64,000 nt of DNA. Source: Suilimivivens sp964614185 (GTDB lineage Bacteria; Bacillota; Clostridia; Lachnospirales; Lachnospiraceae). The notes under the pieces are model-generated. The model was not told the DNA's origin, ran no database searches, and saw nothing but the letters and a program-made list of their open reading frames with translations. The translations under genes were made by a program, and so were the position numbers. Location: the NCBI GenBank assembly GCA_964614185.1, contig CAZTKJ010000007.1:25110-89109 (forward strand), given 5' to 3'. Shown here in pieces: positions 27,389-36,769 of the stretch (its first letter is position 1; each line of letters opens with the position of its first letter).

Positions 27389-27945
27389 TCAGGCAGCCTC
27401 CTTTCCTCCCATTCTCTTTTCAGCAGGCGGTATTCTACTCTGGTTTTCATCATTCCATCATGCCATTCAAAATCCACATGCTCTGCTTCTTTGATCATGC
27501 CGCATTTGATCATAACTCTTTCCGAACCGACATTTTCAGTGAGGCATCCTGTTGTTACCCTGTAAACATGATCCTTTAAAAAAGCAAATTCCAGCACTTT
27601 CCGGAAAGCCTCTGTCGTATATCCTTTATTCCAAAATTGAGGATAGATAAAATATCCGGCATGAACCATTTTACCCATAGGAGTCCTGTCAGTTACTGTA
27701 TAACCCACACTGCCCACCTGCTCATGGGCGTCTTTCAATTCTAAATGAAAAAAGTAAAAAGTTCTTTCTTCCTTTTCCATATCCTCTAAAACTCTGTTAA
27801 AGTCTTCCTCTGATTCCTGATGGGTGAAAACCTGGATATCCTGAAGATAATACATTGTTTTCGGATGACTCTTCAGTTGAAAATATGCTTCTTGATCCTT
27901 CCTCTCATAATCCCGCATCAAAAGACGTTCTGTTTCTAAGTACAT
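27385..27945 (-). CDS. GNAT acetyltransferase (RimJ/RimL-like)
   Basis: GAGGAG before ATG 27945 sets the start (186 residues, MYLETERLLMRDYERKD). The pattern of ERLLMRDY, VGSVGYTV, AGYFIYPQFWNKGYTTEAF (acetyl-CoA binding) and GSERVMIKCGM is that of the RimJ/RimL N-acetyltransferases. The target is unknown. It overlaps the upstream GNAT gene by 10 bp and the downstream metallohydrolase by 4 bp. Confidence 0.85.
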   Translation of the reverse strand: MYLETERLLMRDYERKDQEAYFQLKSHPKTMYYLQDIQVFTHQESEEDFNRVLEDMEKEERTFYFFHLELKDAHEQVGSVGYTVTDRTPMGKMVHAGYFIYPQFWNKGYTTEAFRKVLEFAFLKDHVYRVTTGCLTENVGSERVMIKCGMIKEAEHVDFEWHDGMMKTRVEYRLLKREWEERRLPE

Positions 27946-28709
27946 TGATTCATCTCCTCTACAAAAGCATAGGGTTTTGCCGTCATCTCCACCCATGCAG
28001 GATAAAACCCGCTGGCAATCGCATTTCTGACAGACTTAATATTTGACCATGCTGCGCAGTAAAAGGGAACTTTACCCCGTTCTATGATTTCCAACGCCAG
28101 TCTGCTGGTAATGGCACTGGCGATTCCCTGTCTGCGGTACTTAGGCAGTACGTCCACGCCAATCTGCCACATAGTTTCACAGTCTGCCGAACAGCCTGCC
28201 AGAGCCACCAGAGTATCCCCATCATAAGCTCCTACTCCCAGTACATCCAGGTTCTTCCTTTTTTCACACAGAGCATTACTCCATGTATCAAGGTACAAAT
28301 CAGCAAAATCTTTCTGTTGCAGCAGTCTCATTTCATAGCTGCATTCTTTTTCTTTTAAAGAATGGATATCCGGCAGAAAATATTCTGCCATAAAGCAGAT
28401 TCTCAACCCCTGCATCTCCAGAGCATCATTTAAAACATGCATATTAGGGGTTTCAAAACAGTGCTCCACAGGATATTTATGAATATATGAAGAAACTGCT
28501 TCCCGGCATTCCTCCAAAACAGAAGCAACAATATTATTACCGTAAGACACCAGATTACATGCAAAAGGCAGTTCCAGATACTTTCTGGCATCCGCACTTA
28601 CCTTGGAAAGTACAATTTTATTTTTCTGCAATAAAAAATCTTCCATATCACAGTTCAGGTCAATAGCCGACTGCCTCATGGCTGTTTGCAGAATTGCTTT
28701 ATTATTCAT
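27936..28709 (-). CDS. GNAT acetyltransferase
   Basis: GGAGG eight bases before ATG 28709 gives 257 residues. The GNAT fold is in the C-terminal half, with QIGVDVLPKYRRQGIASAITSRLALEIIERG as the acetyl-CoA loop and AWSNIKSVRNAIASGFYPAW after it. The N-terminal 110 residues are more diverged. It is the first gene of a three-gene overlapping operon. Target unknown. Confidence 0.8.
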   Translation of the reverse strand: MNNKAILQTAMRQSAIDLNCDMEDFLLQKNKIVLSKVSADARKYLELPFACNLVSYGNNIVASVLEECREAVSSYIHKYPVEHCFETPNMHVLNDALEMQGLRICFMAEYFLPDIHSLKEKECSYEMRLLQQKDFADLYLDTWSNALCEKRKNLDVLGVGAYDGDTLVALAGCSADCETMWQIGVDVLPKYRRQGIASAITSRLALEIIERGKVPFYCAAWSNIKSVRNAIASGFYPAWVEMTAKPYAFVEEMNQCT

Positions 28710-28933
28710 TACAAAATCCTCCATCTATATCATTAACTTAAAAAGAGAGTAGTGCCGGAAATCAGCATAGATATGTCGTTATAACGGAAATTTATTTTTG
28801 TTATGCAGTATTTTATTTTTATCAACACTTCAGTATATAGTTTATCATTTTACAAAATAAAAGTCTAGTAATATTTTATTATTTCACTACAATAAAAGAA
28901 AACAAATTGATCAACAACTAAGGAGGACATCTC

Positions 28934-31057
28934 ATGAGCGCACATCCCACACAGGACCCAAAAGGCATATCAAGAGAAGCAGAAGAAAATAATCTGCAGG
29001 AAACTCTTGCCATAATCAGAGACAACCTGACAAATTATGGACAGGAAGTTGCACGAATGCAGGAGAACATTGATGAAATGCTGGCCCATTATCATGATAA
29101 TGATATAGAAGTGCTTACCATCTTAAATAATACGGTAACCTTGCATGAACATATGAAGCGTGCGCTTACGCGAAATGAAAAAGCCTTTAACAAACCATAT
29201 TTTGGGAGAATTATTTTTCACGATGAAGCTCTTGACAGGGAAGAATCCATCTATATCGGCAAAGGTGGTATTTCTAAAGATGCCACTTGTCAGATTGTGG
29301 CAGACTGGCGGGCTCCGGTAGCAAATGCATACTACGAAAATGGTTTGGGCAGATGCAGCTATAAAGCCCCGGGAAACGTCCCCATTGAAATTGATTTAAA
29401 ACTGAAGCGTACCTACGAGATCGAATCCGGAAAGCTTCTTGAGTATTTTGACAGTGAAGTGATTGCCAATGACGATCTTTTGACTAAGTATCTTGCTAAA
29501 AATAAACAGGCTGTACTTAGTGAAATTGTCGCAACCATTCAAAAGGAACAAAATGAGATCATTCGGAAATCACCATATCACAATATTATCGTGCAGGGTG
29601 TGGCCGGCTCCGGCAAGACCACTGTGGCCATGCACCGTATTTCTTACATCCTCTATAACTATGAAGAACGGTTTAAACCGGATGATTTTTATATTGTGGG
29701 AAGCAACCGGATCCTGCTTAATTATATTACGGGAGTTCTTCCCGATCTGGACGTATATGGCATACGCCAGATGACTATGGAACAGCTTTTTACCAGACTT
29801 TTGTATGAAGATTGGGATGATGGGAAATACCGGATCAAAAGTATGGATAAACACTGCATATCTGAAAGTGTCAAAGGCAGTTCCCTGTGGTTTAAATATT
29901 TGGAAGAATACTGCCATAAATTAGAACATGATACTATTTCCTTAAAATCTGTTTACCTGAATCCCCTGATCTGCCTGCTTAGCGGCGATGCCATAGAACG
30001 CTATGTTCTTCAAAACCCTGCCGTATCTATACAGAATAAAATCAATATGCTTAATGCCCGCCTTTTGGAAAAAATCAAAGAAGAATTTCTTAAAAACGGA
30101 CTAAGGTACTCAGAAGCTGAAAGAAAGGCTATTTTAAAAGCCTACCGTGGATATTACGGTAAACGGACATGGAAACAGTCCATTTTCCATCTATACCGTA
30201 ATTTTCTGATGCAGCAACAACAGAATGGATATTGTTTGGAGATACCTGATAAGGAATTTGATATTTACGATCTGGCTGCTCTTGCTTATCTCTACAAACG
30301 GGTAAAAGAAACAGAGACGATCAGTGAAGCACACCATATTGTTATCGATGAAGCACAGGATTTTGGAATGATGGCGTATCACGTTTTGAAATTCTGCATT
30401 TCCCAATGCACCTATACCATTATGGGAGATGTTTCCCAAAATATTCATTTTAGCTATGGTTTAAATGACTGGGAAGAATTAAAAAGTGTCTTTCTTGCCA
30501 ATACCAGAGATAGTTTTAACGTTTTGAAAAAAAGTTACCGCAACACAGTGGAAATATCTGACTTTGCCACCGGTATATTGCGTCATGGAAACTTTTTTGT
30601 CTATCCTGCAGAACCTATCTTAAGACATGGCAGTCCGGTGCAGATCATACAGACCACGGACAGAAACACCTTGATCTGCGAAGCTTCCAAAATCTGCAAA
30701 AACTGGTTAAGCGGCTGCGGTGATCCTGCAAAAGAATTAGATACCATTGCCGTCATCTGCCGTAATCAGGCAAGCGCTAGGGATGCTTCTAAAGAACTGG
30801 CAAAATATATTGACATTATAGAAAGTGATCTGGAAAAAGCAGTATTTGGAAGCGGCATCATGGTACTGCCAGTAGAATATACGAAAGGACTGGAATTTGA
30901 TGCTGTACTGATTTTAGATCCTACCTGTAAGGACTATCCTGTAGATGATGGACATGCCAAGCTGCTCTATGTTGCCGCTACCCGTGCACTCCATGAGCTA
31001 TATATCCTCCATACGGGAACTCTTACGGGACTAATTGCAGACCCGGTACCTTCATAA
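28934..31057 (+). CDS. helD: HelD-like UvrD-family helicase (RNA polymerase recycling factor)
   Basis: AAGGAGG precedes the ATG. The 707-residue protein has a long N-terminal coiled coil (about 10-75), then a Walker A IVQGVAGSGKTTVAMHRISYILY near residue 215, HHIVIDEAQDFG (Walker B/DEAQ), SYRNTVEISDFA, and a C-terminal motif EYTKGLEFDAVLILDP with YVAATRALHELYIL. The coiled-coil plus split UvrD core is the class I HelD architecture that enters RNA polymerase channels and removes stalled polymerase. It is transcribed alone and ended by the hairpin at 31087. Confidence 0.9.
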   Translation: MSAHPTQDPKGISREAEENNLQETLAIIRDNLTNYGQEVARMQENIDEMLAHYHDNDIEVLTILNNTVTLHEHMKRALTRNEKAFNKPYFGRIIFHDEALDREESIYIGKGGISKDATCQIVADWRAPVANAYYENGLGRCSYKAPGNVPIEIDLKLKRTYEIESGKLLEYFDSEVIANDDLLTKYLAKNKQAVLSEIVATIQKEQNEIIRKSPYHNIIVQGVAGSGKTTVAMHRISYILYNYEERFKPDDFYIVGSNRILLNYITGVLPDLDVYGIRQMTMEQLFTRLLYEDWDDGKYRIKSMDKHCISESVKGSSLWFKYLEEYCHKLEHDTISLKSVYLNPLICLLSGDAIERYVLQNPAVSIQNKINMLNARLLEKIKEEFLKNGLRYSEAERKAILKAYRGYYGKRTWKQSIFHLYRNFLMQQQQNGYCLEIPDKEFDIYDLAALAYLYKRVKETETISEAHHIVIDEAQDFGMMAYHVLKFCISQCTYTIMGDVSQNIHFSYGLNDWEELKSVFLANTRDSFNVLKKSYRNTVEISDFATGILRHGNFFVYPAEPILRHGSPVQIIQTTDRNTLICEASKICKNWLSGCGDPAKELDTIAVICRNQASARDASKELAKYIDIIESDLEKAVFGSGIMVLPVEYTKGLEFDAVLILDPTCKDYPVDDGHAKLLYVAATRALHELYILHTGTLTGLIADPVPS

Positions 31058-31086
31058 ATATTCATATTGCAGGCAACAAGCCAAGT

Positions 31087-31123
31087 AGCAGCAGGAAGCC
31101 TGGTGCTCCCTGCTGCTTTTTTT
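31087..31123 (+). terminator. Intrinsic terminator after helD
   Basis: AGCAGCAGG pairs with CCTGCTGCT, followed by seven T. The converging adaptor gene ends within the T tract. Confidence 0.8.
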
Positions 31124-32468
31124 ACTCTTCTGTCAGTCTCACTACTTCTCCGTTTTTTATTTCTTTTGTGGAAGACGTTATGATCCTGCTGTTAGCGTCA
31201 AGGGCGCCTTCTACCGCTACCCAGCTTTCGTTTTCATCCTGTATCCTCACAGTGACTTGTTCTACATAATATTCCGTACCGAGAATGCCCTCTCTTTCTT
31301 TTAGCACGTAAACAAAACTTCTGGTATTTTCCGTATGTACTGCCTCCGGCGTTACACAGCAGGAATGCTTTTCCCCGCTCTCTGAGTGACTCATGGTTCC
31401 TGACAAGCCCGGCACTCCCGTCCCTTCGGGAAGATTAATATACGCTTCATAGCTTCCGGGCATGGAAGTGCTTTCTAAAAGATAATCTATGGTAGCATCC
31501 TTATCCCTGCTGCTTCCATCCAGCTTAAGAGCCACCTTATCATTCAATCCTACATATTTTTTCTGTTCCTTGGTGATCACTGTCTTAAACTGGCAGGGTA
31601 CTGAATCATCTGCCATAAGCATAATGGCCGAGTCGGAAGTTCTGCCTCCTGTCCGGATATATACGTCCGTGATCAATCCGCCCTGCAATGCTCTGATCTG
31701 TCCTTCTGCATTCTTGATCTCCTGGAATTTCTGCAAATCAGCCTGAAGATTTGCAAGTTCTAACTGATTTATCTTTAAGATAGAATCTTCATTTTCCGGC
31801 GAAGTAATGTCTTCTACCTTTCTCCCTGCTTCCTTTATGGCATTATCCCTTCTCCATTTTGCATCTGCTTCTGCATATGCTGCCTGCTGGAGCGCATCGA
31901 ACAATGTTTCATCCACCTCTCCTTCTCCCATTCCTCCTTCAATCTGATCGGCTATCTCATTCTCTATCTTGCTATATTCTTCTGCTGCTCTGCCTACCAG
32001 TGTATCTTCATATCTTGCCTGTGCATCATAGTCTTCCCTGGCCCGCTGTTCTTCCAGCTCTTTTTTTTGTCTTTCCAGCTCTTCATTTTCCAGAATAGTA
32101 TTGATCTGTGTCTGCAGTTTGGAAATTTCTACCTGTTTTGCATTCATAATATTGGCAAGGTCTTCCAGATCTACCGTAAAGAGCACATCTCCCTCTTCCA
32201 CCCGGTCTCCTTCCTGCACCATCAGCTTATCCACCCGAAGACCATTCAAAGTGGTAATGGGGTTTTTATCTCCGGCCACTACAATACCCTCTGCATTTAC
32301 AATATGCTCCACGTATTTCTGTTCCACGGTCTCTGTTGACACAATAGGCAGCCGTGACGCATAAATACTTTTGGAAATCACTGTACAAAGCCACATGAAT
32401 ACTAAAAATATTAAAAAACCTGTGACTATTTTTTTCTTTCTGCTATCCTCCAAGGTGTCATCCTCCAT
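31122..32468 (-). CDS. HlyD/MacA-like membrane fusion protein
   Basis: The 448-residue protein has one transmembrane helix (about residues 14-33), then a lipoyl-like half motif (VDKLMVQEGDRVEEGDVLFTVD), a long coiled-coil hairpin (about 95-265, rich in Glu, Gln, Lys, with INTILENEELERQKKELEEQ), a second half motif (ITDVYIRTGG) and a beta-barrel C-terminus. This is the architecture of adaptors in efflux pumps. Here no exporter ATPase or permease is adjacent; instead the gene ends an importer operon with two permeases and two binding proteins. The role is uncertain: it may bridge the binding proteins to the wall, or work with a distant ABC exporter. Confidence 0.8.
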   Translation of the reverse strand: MEDDTLEDSRKKKIVTGFLIFLVFMWLCTVISKSIYASRLPIVSTETVEQKYVEHIVNAEGIVVAGDKNPITTLNGLRVDKLMVQEGDRVEEGDVLFTVDLEDLANIMNAKQVEISKLQTQINTILENEELERQKKELEEQRAREDYDAQARYEDTLVGRAAEEYSKIENEIADQIEGGMGEGEVDETLFDALQQAAYAEADAKWRRDNAIKEAGRKVEDITSPENEDSILKINQLELANLQADLQKFQEIKNAEGQIRALQGGLITDVYIRTGGRTSDSAIMLMADDSVPCQFKTVITKEQKKYVGLNDKVALKLDGSSRDKDATIDYLLESTSMPGSYEAYINLPEGTGVPGLSGTMSHSESGEKHSCCVTPEAVHTENTRSFVYVLKEREGILGTEYYVEQVTVRIQDENESWVAVEGALDANSRIITSSTKEIKNGEVVRLTEE

Positions 32469-32504
32469 TTCATACTTCCTTTTTATCCCTTCAAATGTTA
32501 CACT

Positions 32505-33380
32505 CTACTCCTTTAATCCTGAAAAAATAATTCCCTGTTCCAAATAATCCTGACCCCAAATGAAAACAAAGACTGCCGGAATCAATGTAATAATTGATGT
32601 TGTAAAGGCGTATCCGGCCTGGGCCCATGTGATTTCAGGAAGGTACAGTGATAATGGCCACAAAGACTTATCCTCCAGAAAAGCCATAGGCTGTTCCATC
32701 ATATTCCAATATTCCAGGAATCCAAGAACCATCGCTGATAATAATCCGCTTTTTCCTAATGGAAGTCCTATTTTAAAGAGAATCTTTAACTCTCCTGCCC
32801 CGTCAATCCGTGCTGCCTCCAGCAGCTGTATGGGAATACCTCTGAATCCGCCATAGGTGAGGAAAACGGGAAACGTAGAAAAGACTGCCGGCAAAATTAC
32901 TGCCGACTGTGTATTGAGCATTCCCAGTTTACTGAGAACCAGATAACTGGACAGCATAGTAACCTGAAAAGGCAGAAGCATCAATACTACATAAAGTACG
33001 AATAATACCCTGCTTCCTTTTACTTTATATACTGCAAATGCCCAGGCGGCAGGAATTCCTATAAGAAGCTGTCCTGCCAAAATGCATCCTACCATCTTAA
33101 CAGAATTCCAGAATAGTACAAAAAATTGCGGCGTCATGAAAAGTAATCTGCCATAATTTCCAAAGGTAGGATAATTAGGTATTAATTTCCAGCTTATGTA
33201 TTCCATTGCATCTGAAAAAACCGGCGACAGATGCTGTTGCAGTTCTCCATTACTCATAACGGAACCTGTCACCAATAATACAATGGGCAGACAGACAAGG
33301 AGCGTAGGAATCATGATCAGGAAAACAGTTATTCCCTTTTTTATATTTTTTAGCTGTATTTTTAAATCTCGCAAATTCAT
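32505..33380 (-). CDS. Carbohydrate ABC transporter permease (MalG type)
   Basis: This is a 291-residue membrane protein with about six helices. The EAA loop is LLEAARIDGAGELKILFKIGLPLG. It partners with the MalF-type permease encoded 15 bp upstream. No ATPase gene is present in the operon. Confidence 0.9.
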   Translation of the reverse strand: MNLRDLKIQLKNIKKGITVFLIMIPTLLVCLPIVLLVTGSVMSNGELQQHLSPVFSDAMEYISWKLIPNYPTFGNYGRLLFMTPQFFVLFWNSVKMVGCILAGQLLIGIPAAWAFAVYKVKGSRVLFVLYVVLMLLPFQVTMLSSYLVLSKLGMLNTQSAVILPAVFSTFPVFLTYGGFRGIPIQLLEAARIDGAGELKILFKIGLPLGKSGLLSAMVLGFLEYWNMMEQPMAFLEDKSLWPLSLYLPEITWAQAGYAFTTSIITLIPAVFVFIWGQDYLEQGIIFSGLKE

Positions 33381-33395
33381 CCGATCTCCTCCGCT

Positions 33396-34283
33396 TTAGG
33401 CATCCTGCTTATCCCATAAGTGCTGCAGCAGCATGATCACAATAAATAGGAATCCGCCTACACAGACTGCCGCCGCCGCCATCTTATCAAAATCCAGATT
33501 GACAAACCAGTTATTGAATAAGTGCTGTAGCAGATACATATCCTGCTGGGGATAAGCTCCTGCCACCAAATAAGCCTCCCTGTATATTTTAAAAGAATTT
33601 AAAAAGGAGAGAATCACTATGGTATAGAGGCTTCCTTTTAAATTGGGCAATATTATTTTAAAAAAGCACTGTCTCTCAGAAGCTCCATCTACCCTTGCCG
33701 CCTCCAGCAGTTCATTAGGAATACTCAGAATTCCTGCCAGCCAAAGAACAATTGTATATCCTGTATTCTTCCATATATAACTGAATACCAGTACCCAGAA
33801 AGCAGCGCTGCTTCCTAAATAATCCCGATATGTTTCCCCCCACAGACCGGTTCCCTCTCCCAGTTTCGTTAACAGCAGATTCAAAAACCCCTGCTTATAA
33901 AAAACCATTTTCCACACAATCACTATAGTTGCTGTAGGCATGGCAAGGGGAAACAAATACAGCGACTTAACGGTTCCCATACTTTTCAGTTTGCTGATAG
34001 GCAGGGCCAGCATAAGGCCGATCACTACCAATAGCGGAATACACACCAAAGTAAAGCGGAATGTATTTTTAACTGCCAAAAGAAAAGCCTGATTGGCACA
34101 AATTGTCTGGTAGTTCTGAAATCCTACAAACTGACTTGTTACAACTGTCTTAAATGACCGTCCAAACACATCCAGAAAGGGCAGCATTACAAAGATCAAT
34201 ACTCCTAACAGACTGGGAACCATAAACAAGGCAAATGCCTGAGTATCCTTATGCTTCCTGATACCGGACTTGTGTATTTTCAT
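33396..34283 (-). CDS. Carbohydrate ABC transporter permease (MalF/UgpA type)
   Basis: The 295-residue protein starts after GGGAGGGAAG. It has six predicted helices (first at FALFMVPSLLGVLIFVMLPF) and an EAA loop LLEAARVDGASERQCFFKIILPNL. It lies 12 bp after the first binding-protein gene. Confidence 0.9.
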   Translation of the reverse strand: MKIHKSGIRKHKDTQAFALFMVPSLLGVLIFVMLPFLDVFGRSFKTVVTSQFVGFQNYQTICANQAFLLAVKNTFRFTLVCIPLLVVIGLMLALPISKLKSMGTVKSLYLFPLAMPTATIVIVWKMVFYKQGFLNLLLTKLGEGTGLWGETYRDYLGSSAAFWVLVFSYIWKNTGYTIVLWLAGILSIPNELLEAARVDGASERQCFFKIILPNLKGSLYTIVILSFLNSFKIYREAYLVAGAYPQQDMYLLQHLFNNWFVNLDFDKMAAAAVCVGGFLFIVIMLLQHLWDKQDA

Positions 34284-34295
34284 CAGCTTCCCTCC

Positions 34296-36743
34296 CTACT
34301 CCGCAAGATAAATTGCCATTTTCTTTTCAATGGAATCTAACGCCTCTGAAAGGCTCTTTCGCCCTTGCATGTAAGCGATACCTTCTTCGTATACCGCGTT
34401 CTCCAGAACCGTATCCTCGATATACGGAATCTTCACAGATTCCATATAAGCCTGCAATTCCGCAACTTGTGACTGACTTGGACAGTAGACAGACAGAGAA
34501 ATCATGTGTCCCTCATAATTATTTGTGGCAAGGCCGCCCCACCGTTCATCTGTGCCGTCTCCTGCCTCAGAGGCAAATCCCTCCAGAAAAGCCGCCTTGT
34601 TCACCGGCAGACCTCCATACAAGTTACTCTGATTTTCTTTTCCAAACAATGCTTTCACAAAATCTTCCGCCGCCTCAGTCTGCTCCGATGCCGCACTGAT
34701 TCCAAGCAATGTCTTTGCGAAAAAAACATTTTCACACTGTCCGTTCATTGGCACCCATCCACAGTTTTCATATCCCTGAACCCTTGAAACGGAAACCATC
34801 TCCGCGTAAGTCCAAAATCTGTCGATATATCCCCACACTCCATCAACCATACCTCCTGTAAACCTAAGACAATCCATGGATATTCTCATGGTATCCGTTT
34901 CGTCCCAGGGCGCACCAAATTCTTCTTCTGAAAAAGCGTTCCAATCGGTCTCGTACGCCTCCAATATATAGTCCGCTATACCATCCATCTGCGCATCGTA
35001 GATTCTCTTCGTCTGTTTCAGGAATTCCGAAATCATCTCCCGATCCACTGCTCCATCTTCCGTCATCCACACAGGTTCGGATACCGGGGAAAACATCCGC
35101 ATGATCCCTTTTTCCGTATACAGTTTAAGCAAATCTCCTTCCGGATGGTTCTTTCTAAGCTTTTCTACCGCATCCGCAATATCTGACAGGTTCTTGATTC
35201 CTGTTATTTCTGATTTCCTGTTAACTATGGCCGGAAGCCGAACCTCACAGGGCATCATATAAATCCCCTCACCAGTTTTGAAGGCGTCCACAATATTGCC
35301 AAAAAGCTCATCTTCACCGCTCATATTGTTAAAGATCGGGCTTAAGTCGCGCAACACACCTTTCTCTATATAAGAATCCACAGGCATATCATCCAAAATA
35401 AGTATATCCGGCCCCTCTCCCGCCATGATCTTGGTATTGAGCCTCTTTAAGGCGTCTTCTCTCGTGACGGAATTACCACCTTCTATACCAACCTCATACT
35501 TCACATAAATCTCCGGATTATCAGTCTGATACTGATTAATTGCCTGCCTCATGGTTGCATTGTCTTTTAAGCTGTAGACATCAAGCTGTTTCACAGGGAC
35601 AGTGGGAATATCCGCATCATAAACAAAATGTACGATCTTTCCGCCCGAAAACAATGCCATAAATTCATTGTTCTCCAATGCGACCATACCTTCTATCACA
35701 TAGGACGGATTACTGAAGATGCTTAAGTTTCCGTCTATGATCTGCTCCATGGCGCTGCCACCCACTACATGGCGGTAAAGTCCTTTATCTCCTGCAATAT
35801 ACAAAACACCGTCCTGATCCAGAAAGAAGAACATATCATACCAGTTACCACTGAGACCATTTCTGCCGTCATAGTTTTCTTTCACAAAATCCTCTAAGAC
35901 CTCATCCTCTATATACTGCTTCTGTTCCATGTCATAGATCAGCGGCGATGCATAATCCCATCCGTCCATGAACATCATCCCACCATAAAATTGTATCAAG
36001 TCCGGTGAACTATCCTCCGCCCTGAGAAACAGTTTGCTTGTTCCGTCTTCCAGAATTTCATAGATATTCGCGCTCTGAGTAGTGACAAAGATCCTGCCAT
36101 CGTCCGATATATATGCATCTTTCAAACGGACATCCTCTTCCGTCAATTCCACTTCCACCGGTATCTCTGTTTTATCCGGCTTAATGATGAGAAGCTGCGG
36201 ATTCAAAAGCACCCCTGTGTCATCCTGTGAATCTGTCTCTGTATCGTTATCTGCGTTGTTATCCTGCACAATCTCCGAGCCTTCTGCCTCGGTGCTTGCA
36301 GCATCCGAATCCGCCGCCTGATAGATCACCGCCACAGTATTATCGCCACCCACTGCCGCACTCATGATATAGTCGCCGCTTTCCACCATTCTGGTATTCC
36401 AGGTGCGCTTATCGTAAAACCATCTCTGTCCGCCATCCTTGGTGATCATAAAAGGACACCATGCGTCAGTAATGACCATCTGACCATTGTTCAGCTTAAA
36501 CAGACGATTGCTATTGCCTGAAAGACTGGCGCCGTCCCCAAAATACCCTGTTTTCTCCACGTAACGTCCCATAGGTGTACCTTCAGCATATTGCTGCGTA
36601 CTCTGTCCGCCTGTACTGCTGCCTTGCACGCTATCCTGCCCATCTCCGGCTGCTCCGCCATTCCCACATCCTCCAAGCAAAGCAGATAAAACCACAAATG
36701 AGAGTATGATTGATATTATCCTCTTTTTTCCTGTTCTTCTCAT
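34296..36743 (-). CDS. Propeller-plus-SBP lipoprotein (ABC importer), copy 1
   Basis: This 815-residue lipoprotein has a signal peptide ending LSALLGGCGN. Residues about 60-400 look like a beta-propeller: repeated blades such as FKLNNGQMVITDAW, an Asp-box (TKDGGQRWF), DGRIFVTTQSANIYEI and GVLYIAGDKGLYRH. The C-terminal half (about 405-815) is a family 1 solute-binding domain (MRQAINQYQTDNPEIYVKYEVG, ILILDDMPVDSYIEKG). An acidic Asp/Glu/Ser-rich insert lies near residues 150-185. It is a paralogue of the next gene, but its third codon positions look richer in G+C, so it may have been acquired or converted separately. Confidence 0.85.
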   Translation of the reverse strand: MRRTGKKRIISIILSFVVLSALLGGCGNGGAAGDGQDSVQGSSTGGQSTQQYAEGTPMGRYVEKTGYFGDGASLSGNSNRLFKLNNGQMVITDAWCPFMITKDGGQRWFYDKRTWNTRMVESGDYIMSAAVGGDNTVAVIYQAADSDAASTEAEGSEIVQDNNADNDTETDSQDDTGVLLNPQLLIIKPDKTEIPVEVELTEEDVRLKDAYISDDGRIFVTTQSANIYEILEDGTSKLFLRAEDSSPDLIQFYGGMMFMDGWDYASPLIYDMEQKQYIEDEVLEDFVKENYDGRNGLSGNWYDMFFFLDQDGVLYIAGDKGLYRHVVGGSAMEQIIDGNLSIFSNPSYVIEGMVALENNEFMALFSGGKIVHFVYDADIPTVPVKQLDVYSLKDNATMRQAINQYQTDNPEIYVKYEVGIEGGNSVTREDALKRLNTKIMAGEGPDILILDDMPVDSYIEKGVLRDLSPIFNNMSGEDELFGNIVDAFKTGEGIYMMPCEVRLPAIVNRKSEITGIKNLSDIADAVEKLRKNHPEGDLLKLYTEKGIMRMFSPVSEPVWMTEDGAVDREMISEFLKQTKRIYDAQMDGIADYILEAYETDWNAFSEEEFGAPWDETDTMRISMDCLRFTGGMVDGVWGYIDRFWTYAEMVSVSRVQGYENCGWVPMNGQCENVFFAKTLLGISAASEQTEAAEDFVKALFGKENQSNLYGGLPVNKAAFLEGFASEAGDGTDERWGGLATNNYEGHMISLSVYCPSQSQVAELQAYMESVKIPYIEDTVLENAVYEEGIAYMQGRKSLSEALDSIEKKMAIYLAE

Positions 36744-36769
36744 TATTGCCCCAACTTTCCTTTCAAACT

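Noticed and set aside
31122..32468. HlyD-like protein as part of a complete MacAB-type efflux pump
   Set aside because: No MacB-like ATPase/permease is adjacent; both neighbours are MalG-type import permease and helD.
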